A stretch of 64,000 nt of DNA, from contig NZ_JBDOQU010000004.1 of NCBI RefSeq assembly GCF_039839375.1, positions 124,001 through 188,000 of the forward strand, given 5' to 3'. Positions 9,650-16,595 of this stretch are shown here, piece by piece. The notes under the pieces were generated by a model. That model was not told where the DNA came from, searched no databases, and saw only the letters and a list, made by a program, of their open reading frames with translations. Position numbers and translations under genes: made by a program. Each line of letters opens with the position of its first letter. Positions within the stretch are counted from its first letter, which is position 1. The stretch is from JBDOQU01 sp039839375 (lineage in GTDB: Bacteria > Pseudomonadota > Alphaproteobacteria > DSM-16000 > Inquilinaceae).

Positions 9650-10378
9650 ATGAAGATCACCAACGACAGGAAGTCGACGGTCGCCGTCCGCGCCCGGAAC
9701 GGCGTCGCCGCCAGGGTGGCGAAGCAGGTCGACGGGCCCCTCCCGCGCCGGACCGTCGCCGACGTCGCGCAATTCCTGGGCATCACCGACGGGGAACTGA
9801 CGGAAAACGTGAAGCGCGGCCTGTCGAAGCTGATCGAGGAGGTCGACCGCCTCAATACGGACAACGCCGGCAAGGACCAGCGCATCGCCTACCTGGAGCG
9901 GCTGGCCGACGAGGATTCGCTGACGCCGGTGCTGAACCGCCGTGCCTTCGTGCGCGAGCTGTCGCGTATGATGGCCTTCGCCCAGCGTTACGGCTCGCCC
10001 TCCAGCGTGCTGTTCCTCGACGTGAACGGCATGAAGGAGATCAATGACGGCCTCGGCCACGGCGCGGGCGACGCCGCGCTCAGCCATGTCGCGCAAGTGC
10101 TGGTCGACAATGTCCGCGCGACCGACGTGGTCGGGCGGCTCGGCGGCGACGAATTCGGCGTCCTGCTGGCCCAGGCGGATCAGGAGAACGCGGTGGCGAA
10201 GGGGGAGAAGCTGCGCTCGCTGATCGAAGCCGCTCCCGCCACCTATGAAGGTCAGCCGATAAGCGTGTCCGTTTCCATCGGCGCCTACGCCTTCCAGGGG
10301 CCGGGCGAACCGCAGGCGGTCCTCCAGGCGGCCGACGCCGCGATGTATCAGCAGAAGCGAAGCGCGCGGACCGGCTGA
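9650..10378 (+). CDS. GGDEF domain protein, probable diguanylate cyclase
   Basis: A 242-residue soluble protein. Residues 1-85 form an uncharacterised, partly helical region. The C-terminal part (about 88-240) is a GGDEF domain with the intact signature RLGGDEFGV at about 162-170 and the upstream DSLTPVLNRRAF motif. The intact signature predicts synthesis of cyclic di-GMP from two GTP. There is no transmembrane segment, no EAL domain and no obvious RxxD inhibitory site before the signature. The N-terminal domain is presumably the sensor or interaction module. Confidence 0.88.
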   Translation: MKITNDRKSTVAVRARNGVAARVAKQVDGPLPRRTVADVAQFLGITDGELTENVKRGLSKLIEEVDRLNTDNAGKDQRIAYLERLADEDSLTPVLNRRAFVRELSRMMAFAQRYGSPSSVLFLDVNGMKEINDGLGHGAGDAALSHVAQVLVDNVRATDVVGRLGGDEFGVLLAQADQENAVAKGEKLRSLIEAAPATYEGQPISVSVSIGAYAFQGPGEPQAVLQAADAAMYQQKRSARTG

Positions 10379-10391
10379 AGGCGCGGCAACG

Positions 10392-10607
10392 TCAGGCGAT
10401 GATGTCCGGCAACAGCCGGCTCTCCAGCCGCGTGATCTGGTCCTTCAGCGCCAGCTTGCGCTTCTTCAGCCGCTGGATTTGAAGCTGGTTGACCGGACCG
10501 CCCTCGGCCAGCCGGTCGATGACGTCGTCCAGGTCGCGATGCTCCTCCCGCAGGCTCGTCAGTCGCTCGCGCAGGCTTTCGGTGTCGTCGTTCAGGCTGG
10601 TGTCCAA
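10392..10607 (-). CDS. YdcH/DUF465 family small protein
   Basis: A 71-residue, highly charged helical protein of the DUF465 (YdcH) family, with the typical LREEHRDLDDVIDRLAEG and QIQRLKKRKLALKDQI stretches separated by a turn. The function of the family is unknown. I chose the TTG at 10607 because a strong GGAGGGG ribosome binding site sits five bases before it and the family-like region begins there; a longer ATG reading adds about 39 residues that match nothing. A second family member lies at 13804-13992. Its stop lies 14 bases beyond the convergent GGDEF gene. Confidence 0.8.
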   Translation of the reverse strand: MDTSLNDDTESLRERLTSLREEHRDLDDVIDRLAEGGPVNQLQIQRLKKRKLALKDQITRLESRLLPDIIA

Positions 10608-10768
10608 GGATGCCCCTCCAGATCGGGCGGGAGTATAGCAACTTTGCCGCCGGGGCAAAAACGTCCCGTGCGCGGGTGGTCCGCGCATCGCGCGGGTTGC
10701 GGGAGATTTCCGATCTGGTAACACTACGCGCCGTTTTGTTCTCCCCCCAACATCGAGACGAAAATAAT

Positions 10769-11851
10769 ATGGCAGGCGAGAAGCGAATCGGCATCCTGAC
10801 CAGCGGCGGCGACTGCGCGGGTCTCAACGCCGCGATCAGGGCCGTGGTGTTCCGGGCGGCGGAGCTGGGGTGGACGGTGATCGGGATCAAGGAGGGGACC
10901 ATGGGTCTCCTCTCCCGTCCGCTCCAGTACGAGGTGCTGAGGCCGGAGGATTATACCGGCAACGTGCTGCGGCAGGGCGGCACCATCCTGGGCACGACCA
11001 ACAAGGGCAACCCCTTCGCCTTCCCGATGGCCGACGGCTCGATCAAGGACCGGTCGGAGGAGATCATCGGCGGCTGCCGCGAGCTGGGGCTGGACGCGCT
11101 GATCGGCATCGGCGGCGACGGCAGCTTCGCCATCCTGCGCAAGCTGGCCCAGCAGGGCGGCATCAACCTCGTCGGCATCCCGAAGACCATCGACAATGAC
11201 GTCGGCCTGACGGAGGTCGCGGTCGGCTTCGACACGGCGGTCGCCGTCGCGACGGAGGCGCTGGACCGCCTGCAGCCCACCGCCGCCAGCCACGCCCGCG
11301 TGATGGTGCTTGAGGTGATGGGCCGCGATGCGGGCCATATCGCGCTGCATGCCGGCATCGCCGGCGGCGCCGACGTGATCCTGATCCCCGAACTCACCTA
11401 TTCCATCGAAGGCATCGCGGCCAAGATCAGCAGGGTCCGCCAGGACGGCCGCAACTTCGCGCTGGTCGTCGTCTCCGAAGCCGTGAAGACGCTGGAAGGG
11501 TCGGCCCGCCAGAAGGAATATCATGGCGGGGAGAAGCGGTTCGGCGGCATCGGCGACTATCTCAGCGAGAAGATCGCCGGCGCGACCAACGCCGAAACGC
11601 GGGTGACGGTGCTGGGCCATGTCCAGCGCGGATCGATGCCCACCTGGCGCGATCGCCTCGTCGCCTCGGCCTTCGGCGTCCACGCCGTGGATTTGATCCG
11701 GGACGGCAAGTACGACCGGATGGTCGCCTGGTCCAACCGCCAGGTCATCGACGTGCCGATCGAAAAGGCGATCAAGGAATACCAGCAAGTCCAGATCAGC
11801 GATCCCCTGGTCACCACCGCCAAGGGCCTCGGCATCTATCTGGGCGATTGA
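10769..11851 (+). CDS. pfkA: 6-phosphofructokinase
   Basis: A 360-residue phosphofructokinase that phosphorylates fructose 6-phosphate to the 1,6-bisphosphate in glycolysis. The phosphate-binding loop reads TSGGDCAGLNAAIR near the start. GGDGS at about residues 115-119 has Gly at the position where PPi-dependent enzymes carry Asp, which points to ATP use. PKTIDND at about 141-147 has Lys where classical bacterial ATP enzymes have Gly, placing it in the mixed 'group III' type. ATP as donor is therefore a prediction. The ATG at 10769 begins MAGEKRIGILTSGGD; the track-length upstream extension is unrelated. Confidence 0.92.
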   Translation: MAGEKRIGILTSGGDCAGLNAAIRAVVFRAAELGWTVIGIKEGTMGLLSRPLQYEVLRPEDYTGNVLRQGGTILGTTNKGNPFAFPMADGSIKDRSEEIIGGCRELGLDALIGIGGDGSFAILRKLAQQGGINLVGIPKTIDNDVGLTEVAVGFDTAVAVATEALDRLQPTAASHARVMVLEVMGRDAGHIALHAGIAGGADVILIPELTYSIEGIAAKISRVRQDGRNFALVVVSEAVKTLEGSARQKEYHGGEKRFGGIGDYLSEKIAGATNAETRVTVLGHVQRGSMPTWRDRLVASAFGVHAVDLIRDGKYDRMVAWSNRQVIDVPIEKAIKEYQQVQISDPLVTTAKGLGIYLGD

Positions 11852-11873
11852 GGGGGCGCTTCCGCCGCCGCCG

Positions 11874-12182
11874 TCACGGCATCTTCCGCGCCGCGTGCTT
11901 CACCGCGATGATCTCCACAATGCGGGCCGTGCTTTGCACGCGGTAGAAGATGACGTAATTCCGGTGCGCGATCAGGACACGCACATGATCCGGCATCCCC
12001 GGTCCACCGGCGCGGCCAAGTTCGGGGTGCCGGGCGAGGGGTTCGGTCTTCGCGCGCAACTCTTCGCCGAATGATCGCGCCCTGGAAGGATTGTCCCTGC
12101 CGATATGGCGGATGATGGCGCGCAGATCCTCGCGCGCTTTCGGCCGCCATTCGATCCGATAGGGCGGTTTTTCTCCGGCCAC
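11874..12182 (-). CDS. RelE/ParE family toxin
   Basis: A 102-residue protein with the ParE/RelE toxin fold pattern: IEWRPKAREDLRAIIRHI at the start, a central LARHPELGRAG stretch, and a terminal VRVLIAHRNYVIFYRV strand pair. ParE-type toxins poison gyrase and RelE types cut mRNA; the sequence alone does not decide which. It lies 26 bases downstream of its likely antitoxin on the same strand, the order usual for type II modules. It ends close to the convergent pfkA gene. Confidence 0.85.
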   Translation of the reverse strand: MAGEKPPYRIEWRPKAREDLRAIIRHIGRDNPSRARSFGEELRAKTEPLARHPELGRAGGPGMPDHVRVLIAHRNYVIFYRVQSTARIVEIIAVKHAARKMP

Positions 12183-12208
12183 GAATCAGCCGGCCCTAGA
12201 CAGCCGGA

Positions 12209-12673
12209 TCATGCCCGTTTCTTCCGCCCCGGCCCTTGGCGGGTTGTCAGCGCGGCCAGGTCGGCTTCCATCTCCGCCATGACATCGTCGTGCGAAAGGT
12301 TCGGCCGGGCGTCGTCGACGGCATCCTGGAGTTCCGCCACCAGCCATTCGGAATAGGCGGCGGCCCTGTGCGCCTTGCGCATCGCCTCGGCGCGGCCCCT
12401 GTTGCCGGCACTCTCCTCTTTGTTGGCCGGATCCCATTCGGTAGCGTCGAACCGGCCGACTGTGATGCCGATATCGCGCAGCACGTTCAATGCCGCAGCC
12501 GGATTGCCGAAGCGGCGCGGCTCGGTGCTGCGAGCCTTCGCCAGCACGGCGTCCGAGCCGCTGCGGGTGGCGATCAGGACGAGGAAGGCTCCGCCGCAGC
12601 CCTTCAAGGTCACGCCGGTCACGCCCCCGGCGTTGCTGGCAGCGCGAAGCTGTTCAAGGGTTATGCTTTGCAT
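12209..12673 (-). CDS. Probable antitoxin with PaaA2-like C-terminal region
   Basis: A 154-residue protein encoded directly upstream of the ParE-like toxin. The C-terminal half (about residues 90-145) reads RAEAMRRAH-like helix, then AYSEWLVAELQDAVDDARPN and a HDDVMAEME motif, which resembles the small PaaA2/stability-determinant antitoxins. Those are usually free-standing; here about 90 extra residues precede the motif. That N-terminal domain (ITLEQLRAASNAGGV start, then a basic stretch) may bind DNA, but I do not recognise it. The ATG at 12673 was chosen because the upstream extension is not conserved-looking. The call depends mostly on gene pairing. Confidence 0.68.
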   Translation of the reverse strand: MQSITLEQLRAASNAGGVTGVTLKGCGGAFLVLIATRSGSDAVLAKARSTEPRRFGNPAAALNVLRDIGITVGRFDATEWDPANKEESAGNRGRAEAMRKAHRAAAYSEWLVAELQDAVDDARPNLSHDDVMAEMEADLAALTTRQGPGRKKRA

Positions 12674-12779
12674 GCCGCGGTCCTTGATAGTCCGGAAGAC
12701 CAACAAGGTGGATTGTGCATGATTTATAGGATGCCTGAAAGCTGATTCCAGCCGCCTCGGCATCTGGGGAGTTGAGGGG

Positions 12780-13286
12780 TCAAAAACCCAGCTTTGCGGC
12801 CATCTTCATTGGGAGGATGAGGCGGCTGCTGTTGGGCAGTTGCCGGAAATCGTATCGTCCGTACCAGTCCGCCAGCCTCTGGTTCTTCGGGTCCACGACG
12901 ACGGCGAACGAGGCGACCTGTCGCGACGCCTGCAAGGACCGGCTGAGCGCGTCCATCAGCAGGATTTCTCCCGATCCTCGCGCGGCCGTTTTCGAACGCG
13001 CCATCCGGCCCAGCAAGGTGACGGGAAGGCGTGGATAGCTTGGCAGTCTTTTCGACAGGTCCGAAGTCAGCGCTGTCAATTCGATGGAGAGGCTGGAAAG
13101 TGTGTAGTAGCCGAGGATGCTCTCCGGAGTTTCCGGCCTGGCCATGACCCAGACGACGGCGATATTGGCGCGGACATCCTGCCCCGCCCGTTGCCGCAGA
13201 TAGATGTTCAGTTCCTCGACTTCGCAGGAAAACCCCGCCCGATCATGGTTGGGACCGAGAGGCGAAAACGCGTACTCCGCCGTCAT
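12780..13286 (-). CDS. GNAT acetyltransferase toxin, TacT/AtaT type
   Basis: A 168-residue GNAT-fold protein of the class that acetylates aminoacyl-tRNAs and blocks translation. Typical features are the F-S-C-E-V-E-E-L-N start that replaces the usual FDCG, the LGYYTLSSLSIEL strand, the acetyl-CoA-binding loop region LGRMARSKTAARGSGEILL (about 92-110), and a late WYGRYDFRQLP motif. Its first codon overlaps the last bases of the DUF1778 antitoxin gene by 4 bases, which indicates coupled translation. It is the second toxin of the 11.9-16.3 kb cluster. Confidence 0.9.
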   Translation of the reverse strand: MTAEYAFSPLGPNHDRAGFSCEVEELNIYLRQRAGQDVRANIAVVWVMARPETPESILGYYTLSSLSIELTALTSDLSKRLPSYPRLPVTLLGRMARSKTAARGSGEILLMDALSRSLQASRQVASFAVVVDPKNQRLADWYGRYDFRQLPNSSRLILPMKMAAKLGF

Positions 13287-13585
13287 CGGTCTTTGTTGCT
13301 CGTGACCTTCCTGTAGCGGGCGGCGGCCTCGTTCAGCTTTTGCCCGGGTTGCCCGTCGTCGAGCATGGCTTCCGCGAAAAGGCGGCTTTGAGCGCGGCTC
13401 AGTGTCCAGATGGCATTCTCGGAGATAATTTTCCGGGCTGCTTCATGGGCGCTGGAGATCACGAAATCCGACATCGACCGGCCGGTAAGCCGCGCCGCCG
13501 TCTCGATGATTTCCTTTGTCTCACCGGAAATGCGAGCATCGAATCGTTGATTCGAAGCCCTGCCGGAAAGAGCGTTCCCGGGCAT
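13283..13585 (-). CDS. DUF1778 (TacA-like) antitoxin
   Basis: A 100-residue DUF1778 protein with an N-terminal ribbon-helix-helix DNA-binding region (RFDARISGETKEIIETAARLTG, about residues 16-37, then SMSDFVISSAHEAARK). A C-terminal tail normally wraps the GNAT toxin. It should neutralise the acetyltransferase encoded next and repress the operon. The ATG at 13585 follows a GGGGGA ribosome binding site; a longer reading to 13789 has no support. An inverted repeat 38-57 bases upstream is the likely operator. Confidence 0.9.
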   Translation of the reverse strand: MPGNALSGRASNQRFDARISGETKEIIETAARLTGRSMSDFVISSAHEAARKIISENAIWTLSRAQSRLFAEAMLDDGQPGQKLNEAAARYRKVTSNKDR

Positions 13586-13623
13586 GATTTCCCCCATCTG
13601 TTTCTGTGGACGAGAATGATATC

Positions 13624-13642
13624 GTACGGTTGATTTCCGTAC
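13624..13642. promoter_or_regulatory. Probable operator of the DUF1778-GNAT module
   Basis: Perfect inverted repeat GTACGG-N7-CCGTAC standing 38-57 bases upstream of the antitoxin ATG, in an A+T-richer stretch than its surroundings. Ribbon-helix-helix antitoxins repress their own operons through such palindromes. Binding is inferred from position and symmetry only. Confidence 0.55.
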
Positions 13643-13803
13643 AAGCATCTGTAACGCCAGTTCCAATTTACCTAAAATTGCCGGACCGAAGATTGCTTTT
13701 TGACAGGGGTCGGCGTTTGTCGCTTGAACCCCCATGCCGGCATCAGCAACTCTGGTAAGGTAGCTGATGACAGCTTGATGACGGACCAACGATGGGGGTA
13801 CGC

Positions 13804-13992
13804 ATGTCGCTGAAAGAGCGTATGGACTCTTTGAAATCCAAGCACGCCTTCCTGGACACCCAACTTCATCAGGAAGGCCTACGCCCTTCTCCCAGCGCAG
13901 AAGAAATCGGTAGGCTCAAACGCGAGAAACTCAAGATCAAGGATGAGATCGCCCGCCTGGACGGCAATGGCGGGAGCGCGACAATCCATTGA
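13804..13992 (+). CDS. YdcH/DUF465 family small protein
   Basis: A 62-residue charged helical protein with the DUF465 pattern: a first helix MSLKERMDSLKSKHAFLD, a short linker with SPSAEEIG, and a second helix GRLKREKLKIKDEIARLD. The family has no established function. The ATG at 13804 follows a run of five G residues, a workable ribosome binding site; an in-frame ATG lies 12 bases earlier. A strong hairpin terminator follows at 14019-14051. It is a paralogue of the gene at 10392-10607. Confidence 0.8.
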   Translation: MSLKERMDSLKSKHAFLDTQLHQEGLRPSPSAEEIGRLKREKLKIKDEIARLDGNGGSATIH

Positions 13993-14018
13993 GCACGGAA
14001 ATCCGGAACCGGAAATAA

Positions 14019-14051
14019 AAACGGCGCGGCCTTTGAAGGGCCGCGCCGTTT
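14019..14051. terminator. Bidirectional intrinsic terminator
   Basis: A perfect 13-bp stem (AAACGGCGCGGCC paired with GGCCGCGCCGTTT) with a 7-base loop. An A-rich run lies before it and a T-rich run after it. It can end transcription of the DUF465 gene on the plus strand and of trcR on the minus strand. Confidence 0.9.
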
Positions 14052-14067
14052 AATTTTCAGGGATTGC

Positions 14068-14101
14068 CCCGTCAGTTGAATGTGCCCGTCAGTTGAATGT
14101 G
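14068..14101. repeat. 17-bp tandem duplication at the trcR stop codon
   Basis: The sequence CCCGTCAGTTGAATGTG occurs twice back to back, at 14068-14084 and 14085-14101. The second copy encodes the last residues and the stop of trcR; the first is a spare copy just beyond the stop. A recent slippage or misalignment event is the simplest explanation. Confidence 0.9.
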
Positions 14102-14700
14102 AAAGCGGGCAATTCGTCCTCGACCGGGCGATGCTCCGCGGTCGGGTCGTCGGCCAATGGCAGCGGCGTTACGGGCGCGCCGGCGGGACGCGCCTTCTTC
14201 AGCGCTTCGGTCAAATCGTTCTGGGTGCAGAGGCCCAGAAGGACCGGGTTGCGTGTCTTTATGTTGGTCGCGTTCCAGTGGGTCTTCTCGCGGATCGCGT
14301 TGATCGTCGGCTTGGTCGTGCCGATCAGGCGGGAGATGGCGGCGTCGCTCAGCTCCGGCGCGTGCTTCAGCAGCCAGGCGATGCCGTCGGGCTTGTCGCC
14401 GCGCTTGGTCACCGGCGTATAGCGGGGGCCCTTCTGGCGCGATGTCGGCGCCGGCAGGTCGGACTTCGCCATCTTCAGCCGCGCGGCCGGGTCGCCGGAG
14501 CAGCGGTCGATCTCCTCCTGCGTCAACTGGCCGTTGGCGATCGGGTCCATGCCGACCATGCCGACCGCGACCTCCTGGTCAGCGATCGCCTTCACCTCCA
14601 ACTCGTGCAGGCCGCAGAACTCCGCGATCTGGCGGAAGGTGAGGGCCGTGTTCTCGACCAGCCACACGGCGGTAGCCTTGGGCATGAGGGGCTGGGCCAT
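14089..14700 (-). CDS. trcR: Cell-cycle transcriptional regulator TrcR family (DUF1013)
   Basis: A 203-residue DUF1013 protein, a family largely restricted to alphaproteobacteria and named TrcR. The conserved start MAQPLMPKATAVWLVENTAL, the HELEVKAIADQEVAVGMVGMDP segment (about 32-53) and the helix-turn-helix-like LSDAAISRLIGTTKPTINAIREKTHWN region (about 116-142) match the family. It presumably binds DNA. It faces away from the RibD-C/DHFR-like gene and shares a terminator with the DUF465 gene. The last codons lie within a tandem 17-bp duplication. Confidence 0.88.
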   Translation of the reverse strand: MAQPLMPKATAVWLVENTALTFRQIAEFCGLHELEVKAIADQEVAVGMVGMDPIANGQLTQEEIDRCSGDPAARLKMAKSDLPAPTSRQKGPRYTPVTKRGDKPDGIAWLLKHAPELSDAAISRLIGTTKPTINAIREKTHWNATNIKTRNPVLLGLCTQNDLTEALKKARPAGAPVTPLPLADDPTAEHRPVEDELPAFTFN

Positions 14701-14925
14701 GGTCTTCTCCTACGAAAAATAGACGCGACGCCGCTTCGCCCTCGCGTCTCTCCGGAACACCGGTTCCAGGAGCGCGGCGCCTGATGGCGTCTTCAGGTTG
14801 TCAGCTTATCCCTCCGTATATAGGGAAAACCCGCACCGGCGCAAACGGTAAAGCCCTTCGATAGTGTCTCAGTTTGAATTTCGGCTTTCGACGCGAACAG
14901 CTCAAACCGAGAATAATTCGAACTC

Positions 14926-14953
14926 ATGTCGTGAGATCCGTCGGTCGTTCGTC
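14926..14953 (+). promoter_or_regulatory. Predicted ECF42 promoter, site C
   Basis: TGTCGT at 14926-14931, then exactly 13 bases, then CGTTCGTCC at 14945-14953. The same arrangement with the same 13-base spacing stands before the DGPF-ECF operon (19538-19565) and before the SnoaL-like gene (21248-21275). The ATG of the RibD-C/DHFR-like gene lies 40 bases after the CGTC core. ECF42-type promoters are described with a TGTCGA-like -35 and a CG(A/T)C -10. Confidence 0.65.
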
Positions 14954-14988
14954 CTCTGAGGCGAAACAAGTGAACCTGGAGAGAAACG

Positions 14989-15579
14989 ATGGCTAAAGTC
15001 ATCATCGAAATGAGCATGTCGCTCGACGGTTTCTGCGCAGGGCCGGATGACGGAGAAGAGTTTCCCAACGGCCGGGACGGCATCAAGCATGTCTTCGGCT
15101 GGCTTTCGAGAGCCAGGGAGGAAGGCGGCGCCAACAAGGCTGAGGTCGACCGCATGTATGCCCAGTCCGGCGCCTACATTTTTGGCCGGCGAACCTACGA
15201 CATCACCAATGGCTGGGGCGGCTCGCATCCGCTGAAGGGCGTTCCGCTCTTCATCCTCACCCACGAACCGCCGGCGCCTGAAACGGTACCGAAGGGCGAT
15301 TCCAGGATTACCTTCGTCACCGACGGCATCGAGAGCGCCGTCTGCCAGGCGAAGGCGGCGGCCGGAGACAAGGACGTCGTCATCAGCGGCGCATCGCCCT
15401 CCCAGCAGGCATTGGACGCCGGTGTGGTCGACGAAGTTGTGGTTCATCTCGCACCGAGCCTTATCGGCAGCGGAATTCGACTGTTCGATAACTTCAAAGG
15501 GCCGATCTTGCTCGAGAAGATCTACTCGACCGATGGGCCGATGGCGACCCATGTCCGCTACCGCGTCTCCAAACACTAA
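14989..15579 (+). CDS. Dihydrofolate reductase-like / RibD C-terminal domain protein
   Basis: A 196-residue protein with one RibD-C/DHFR-like fold. MSMSLDGFCAGPDD near residue 9, FGRRTYDITNGWGG near residue 64 and VVISGASPSQQALDAGVVDE (about 123-142) are typical of the YyaP/YwjB-type branch. Members bind NADPH, but most have no proven substrate, and this is unlikely to be the housekeeping folate enzyme. A GGAGAG ribosome binding site precedes the ATG. The upstream sequence carries a promoter motif shared with the ECF42 operon 4.6 kb away, suggesting co-regulation. Confidence 0.85.
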   Translation: MAKVIIEMSMSLDGFCAGPDDGEEFPNGRDGIKHVFGWLSRAREEGGANKAEVDRMYAQSGAYIFGRRTYDITNGWGGSHPLKGVPLFILTHEPPAPETVPKGDSRITFVTDGIESAVCQAKAAAGDKDVVISGASPSQQALDAGVVDEVVVHLAPSLIGSGIRLFDNFKGPILLEKIYSTDGPMATHVRYRVSKH

Positions 15580-15698
15580 TTCGGAAAATAAACATGGCGT
15601 CCGGAGCGTCACGTTAGAAGATCGCTTCGGATTTGCGCCAGTAATGGGCGGCAATCTTGCTCGCGGATGACCAGAGCAACGGGTTGTCGCGTAACTCC

Positions 15699-16010
15699 TC
15701 ACTCATTCAGCCGGTCGGCTAGTCGCGTTATCAAGTCCATACGCTCATGAAAAATCGCCACGATCAACGCGGGCGCACCTTCACGCGGCAGGCAAAACAC
15801 GTAGTGACGTTCACAATGCGCCATGCGCAGCGCCGGGAAGAGCGCGCTCATGTCCTTGAAAGGGCCTTGACCGGCGGCGAGGTGCGCAATGCCTTGTTCC
15901 AGCGTGGTGATGTAGCTGCGCACCTGTGTAAGGCCCCATTGCTTGCGCGTGTAGCGGATAATCCCTCGCAAATCGGCTTCGGCCGCATCCGTCAGTACAT
16001 AGTCGATCAA
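15699..16010 (-). CDS. ParE family toxin
   Basis: A 103-residue ParE-like toxin. It has the usual YVLTDAAEADLRGIIRYTRKQWG start, a central helix with YITTLEQGIAHLA, and a terminal ERHYVFCLPREG...LIVAIFHERMDLITRL strand-helix. Members typically inhibit DNA gyrase. The start codon overlaps the upstream antitoxin gene by 4 bases. This is the third toxin of the local cluster and is not closely similar to the one at 11874-12182. Confidence 0.88.
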   Translation of the reverse strand: MIDYVLTDAAEADLRGIIRYTRKQWGLTQVRSYITTLEQGIAHLAAGQGPFKDMSALFPALRMAHCERHYVFCLPREGAPALIVAIFHERMDLITRLADRLNE

Positions 16011-16261
16011 GGACGACCGCCCTCGGTAAGTTCTTCGCCGAGAATTTCGCCGATGCTCTTACCGGACACCTTCCCCGCCATCCCCTCATTGATACGCGTA
16101 CCCAACAGGGTTTTCAGTTCCTGCCATGCCTGATCGCTATCGGGAACGTCGGGGAACAACCGTTCGAGTGTGTATTGTTTGATCGTCTTGCCTTGCAAGG
16201 CGGCCAACGCCTTCAGGCTTTGATGCTGCTGATCGGTTATGTCGATGGTTAGGCGGCTCAT
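16007..16261 (-). CDS. Antitoxin of the ParE-type module
   Basis: An 84-residue protein beginning with a beta strand and helix (SRLTIDITDQQHQSLKALAALQGKTIKQY), the pattern of ribbon-helix-helix antitoxins, and ending in an acidic tail that probably contacts the toxin. Its stop overlaps the toxin start by 4 bases. A GAGGGAG ribosome binding site lies nine bases upstream of the ATG. It should neutralise the toxin and repress its own promoter. The exact antitoxin family name is uncertain. Confidence 0.82.
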   Translation of the reverse strand: MSRLTIDITDQQHQSLKALAALQGKTIKQYTLERLFPDVPDSDQAWQELKTLLGTRINEGMAGKVSGKSIGEILGEELTEGGRP

Positions 16262-16595
16262 GTGACAACTCCCTCAGATTCCCACAAACCCACATTAGCA
16301 CATATGATGTTTTGTAGCTACTTGCCGGGCTTGGATTGCTCATCCAAACGGACGCCAGGCGCTCGTGAGTTTCGCAAAAATCCTGACATTCGCGTCAGTC
16401 GGAGCGTTCTTGAATATCCAACGGAAATGCGGTCGCGAAAGTCGCTCGCGAAAGATCGCGGGTCGCTGCCGACTTTTGCGACAAGCGGCGAGGTGGGGAG
16501 GACTCTGAAGGTCAGCCTTCGCTGAGTTTTCTCCGGAAGCGGACCGACCTCTTCCCAGCCACTTCAGAAATTTAAACCGAGAGACTACCAGCCCT
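16262..16595. other. 334-base stretch without a recognisable gene
   Basis: The first 60 bases are A+T-rich and should hold the minus-strand promoter of the toxin-antitoxin pair. Around 16435-16475 the string CGCGAAAG occurs twice in direct orientation. A plus-strand open frame at 16262-16525 has no ribosome binding site or recognisable similarity. I see no RNA gene or terminator. Confidence 0.6.

Noticed and set aside
16262..16525. An 87-residue plus-strand frame
   Set aside because: No ribosome binding site, no recognisable fold, and it overlaps the promoter of the toxin-antitoxin operon.
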